The position numbers and the translations under genes are program-made. Below the pieces are notes generated by a model that ran no database searches, had not been told where the DNA came from, and was given only the letters and a program-made list of their open reading frames with translations. Shown piece by piece: positions 13,788 through 15,153 of a stretch of DNA of 15,153 nt. The number at the start of each line of letters is the position of its first letter. Within the stretch, counting starts at the first letter, position 1. Origin of the DNA: Lachnospiraceae bacterium (GTDB lineage Bacteria > Bacillota > Clostridia > Lachnospirales > Lachnospiraceae); contig SFDP01000055.1 in assembly GCA_004558185.1 (NCBI GenBank), forward strand, positions 1 through 15,153, read 5' to 3'.

Positions 13788-14024
13788 GAGAAAGCATGGA
13801 CAGGCATGGAAATTGCGAAAATATGTCTACGGCAATACCATATTCACAGAAGCATAGGGCAGAAAAGTATGAAAAACAAGCCCGATGGTAACAGGACAGC
13901 AGTTCGGGGATGATCTGGTGAATAATAAGGCATTTGTTTCAAATTTCGGAATGACAGCGACTGATACATGAGTTCTAATAATAATGTAACCTATACCACT
14001 GCAGACAAGCAGGTTGTAAAATGA
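13788..14024 (+). pseudogene. decayed 3' end of an unidentified gene upstream of the sortase
   Basis: The stretch holds coding-like pieces in shifting frames. One frame reads RKYVYGNTIFTEA then stops; another ends AEKYEKQARW. A further piece starting MVTGQQFGDDLVNN (from 13885) stops at 13971. Then an 18-codon tail from ATG 13968 ends VTYTTADKQVVK. The tail's TGA (14022-14024) overlaps the sortase ATG as ATGA, the hallmark of translational coupling. The simplest reading is a gene, once in the sortase operon, broken by at least two frameshifts and several stops. I cannot name its family. A noncoding reading is possible but explains the ATGA junction less well. Confidence 0.5.
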
Positions 14025-14899
14025 AACGAGAAAGTAATCATGGAAAAAGCGGGATGAGCCCGCTTTTTCTTCTAAATTTGTTAGTATTTGCCCTTTCTGT
14101 GACGGGGCTTTTTGGTTATGGCATTTACTGCCTGTGGCAGAATGCGAGGAGCAGAAACATACAGAAAGAATTGCAGAACATACGGGGAGAAGCGGATACG
14201 TTCCCGCAGTATGAGATGCAGATTGATGAAAACGGACTTCCTGTAGTGGGAATAGCTGCTGTTTTAGCGGACATATACAAGGATATGCCGACAGGAGAAG
14301 AAAGCAGCAAAGTGCCGGAAATTTTACCGAAGTACAAGGAGCTGTATGCGCTCAATCCCGATCTGATTGGCTGGCTTTCTGTTGACGGTACGGTCATAGA
14401 TTACCCGGTTATGCAAACGATGGAAGATGAAGGCTATTATCTTCAGCTTGATTTTTACGGGGAACCAAATCAGAATGGCTGTCTTATTCTGGATACGGAT
14501 TCTGCAGCCGGAACAGGTACGAAAGCCTGTGATTATGCGAATGGAACAGCACCCGCAACCAACCTGATCATCCATGGGCATACCATGAAGTCCGGGGAAA
14601 TGTTTGGGAATCTGCATCTCTATGCAGATGCAGAGTACGGAGCGGGGCATCGGATCATCCGCTTTGACAGTCTCTATTCACAGGTCTATTACGAAAGCGA
14701 CAACGTATTCAAGTATTACAAGTTCTTTCAGGCGGATACGCAGGAGGAATTTGATGACTGGTATGAGAATATCAAGGAGCTGTCCCTGTACGATACAGGC
14801 GTAACCGCACAGTTGGGAGACGAGTTCATTACCCTGTCCAGTTGTGCCTATCATGTAGAGGACGGACGGTTTGTGGTGGTTGGAAAGCGAATTAATTAA
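14021..14899 (+). CDS. srtB: class B sortase
   Basis: A 292-residue membrane-anchored transpeptidase that would cleave a sorting motif in secreted proteins and attach them to the cell wall or to a pilin partner. An N-terminal signal-anchor spans about 13-36. The sortase fold covers about 105-290. The catalytic residues are H187 in IIHGHTM, C275 in TLSSCAYH and R283 in GRFVVVGKR, all present, so the enzyme should be active. SrtB-type features include the WLSVDGTVIDYPVMQ strand. No sorting-signal substrate or pilin is seen in the window. Class B sortases of this sort are often cargo of Tn916/Tn1549-like conjugative elements in Clostridia, so this may be a leftover of such an element. Translation start relies on coupling or a weak AGCAGG site. 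A terminator follows 12 nt after the stop. Confidence 0.9.
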   Translation: MKRESNHGKSGMSPLFLLNLLVFALSVTGLFGYGIYCLWQNARSRNIQKELQNIRGEADTFPQYEMQIDENGLPVVGIAAVLADIYKDMPTGEESSKVPEILPKYKELYALNPDLIGWLSVDGTVIDYPVMQTMEDEGYYLQLDFYGEPNQNGCLILDTDSAAGTGTKACDYANGTAPATNLIIHGHTMKSGEMFGNLHLYADAEYGAGHRIIRFDSLYSQVYYESDNVFKYYKFFQADTQEEFDDWYENIKELSLYDTGVTAQLGDEFITLSSCAYHVEDGRFVVVGKRIN

Positions 14900-14911
14900 A
14901 ACAGCGTAAAG

Positions 14912-14945
14912 GCGTATGAGATGTAATCATCTTATACGCTTTTTT
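14912..14945 (+). terminator. rho-independent terminator after the sortase gene
   Basis: GCGTATGAGATG (14912-14923) pairs with CATCTTATACGC (14928-14939) as a 12-bp stem with one wobble and a TAAT loop. A T6 tract follows (14940-14945). The AAA before the stem may let it also work in the other direction. Confidence 0.9.
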
Positions 14946-14952
14946 GCGTTTT

Positions 14953-15040
14953 ATAAGCTATTCAGAGCCATGCAAATTTACATTCTGTGAATGCTTGCAT
15001 TCAAACAGAAGTGCTAATTTATATGGCTCTGAATAGTTAT
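14953..15040. repeat. MITE-like palindromic element, copy 2
   Basis: CTATTCAGAGCCAT (14958-14971) and ATGGCTCTGAATAG (15023-15036) form a perfect 14-bp inverted repeat. Inside are TTCTGT/ACAGAA and TGAATGC-TT-GCATTCA, so almost the whole element folds into one long imperfect hairpin. TTATA occurs just outside both ends (14951-14955 and 15037-15041) and may be a target duplication. It is about 90% identical to the 70-base core of copy 1. Confidence 0.75.
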
Positions 15041-15153
15041 AGAATGATGTTAGTGTCAAAAGCCCCTAACTATGATACCTACGGATTGTTACGTACTTCG
15101 TACTCCCACAATCCTGCAAAATATTCGCATATCGTGGTGCTTACGCCCCACTT
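15041..15153. other. hairpin-rich window end, possible minus-strand gene fragment
   Basis: GGATTGT (15083-15089) and ACAATCC (15108-15114) enclose GTAC-TTC-GTAC (15093-15103). GTGG and CCAC flank TGCTTACGCC near 15136-15151. On the minus strand, 15079-15153 is open for 24 codons with tail FAGLWEYEVRNNP before a TAG, so a gene end from beyond the window is possible. The evidence is too short to decide. Confidence 0.3.

Noticed and set aside
1..15153. CRISPR array, phage genes, toxin-antitoxin pair
   Set aside because: No regularly spaced direct repeats and no phage structural, Cas or toxin-like proteins are seen on either strand.

Overview
The window looks like chromosomal DNA of a low-GC Gram-positive anaerobe of the Clostridia, most likely Lachnospiraceae. 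Three things point there: the style of the rRNA/tRNA cluster, a YesM/YesN two-component pair next to an LplB/LplC-type sugar importer, and a SOS-controlled dinB with Firmicutes-type LexA boxes. This placement comes from remembered family traits, not from a database search.

Layout. Positions 1-870 hold the 3' end of a 23S rRNA gene followed by six tRNA genes (Asn-GTT, Glu-TTC, Met-CAT, Asp-GTC, Val-TAC, Leu-TAA), closed by a probable terminator. No 5S rRNA is seen after the 23S. From 1167 to 4084, on the minus strand, lies a response regulator and histidine kinase operon whose genes overlap by 4 nt. A 227-bp divergent promoter region separates it from a plus-strand operon (4312-10980) of two ABC permeases, a lipoprotein solute-binding protein and a cytoplasmic GH2 beta-galactosidase-like enzyme. 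The likely scheme is that the kinase senses an external signal, the AraC-type regulator activates the importer from three 10-bp repeats spaced in whole helical turns, and the imported oligosaccharide is cut inside the cell. No ATPase gene is present, so a shared MsmX-type ATPase is expected elsewhere.

Positions 11230-12876 form a SOS unit: a strong promoter with a LexA box between -35 and -10, a second LexA box over the start codon, dinB (TTG start), and a 104-residue protein of unknown function.

Positions 13048-15040 are accessory in character. Two copies of an imperfectly palindromic, MITE-like element bracket a TetR-type regulator, a decayed gene remnant with frameshifts and stops, and an orphan class B sortase. 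The remnant's last codons overlap the sortase start (ATGA), so the two were once coupled. One palindrome copy carries an extra 56-nt structured insert. The last 110 bases hold hairpins and possibly the 3' end of a minus-strand gene running out of the window.
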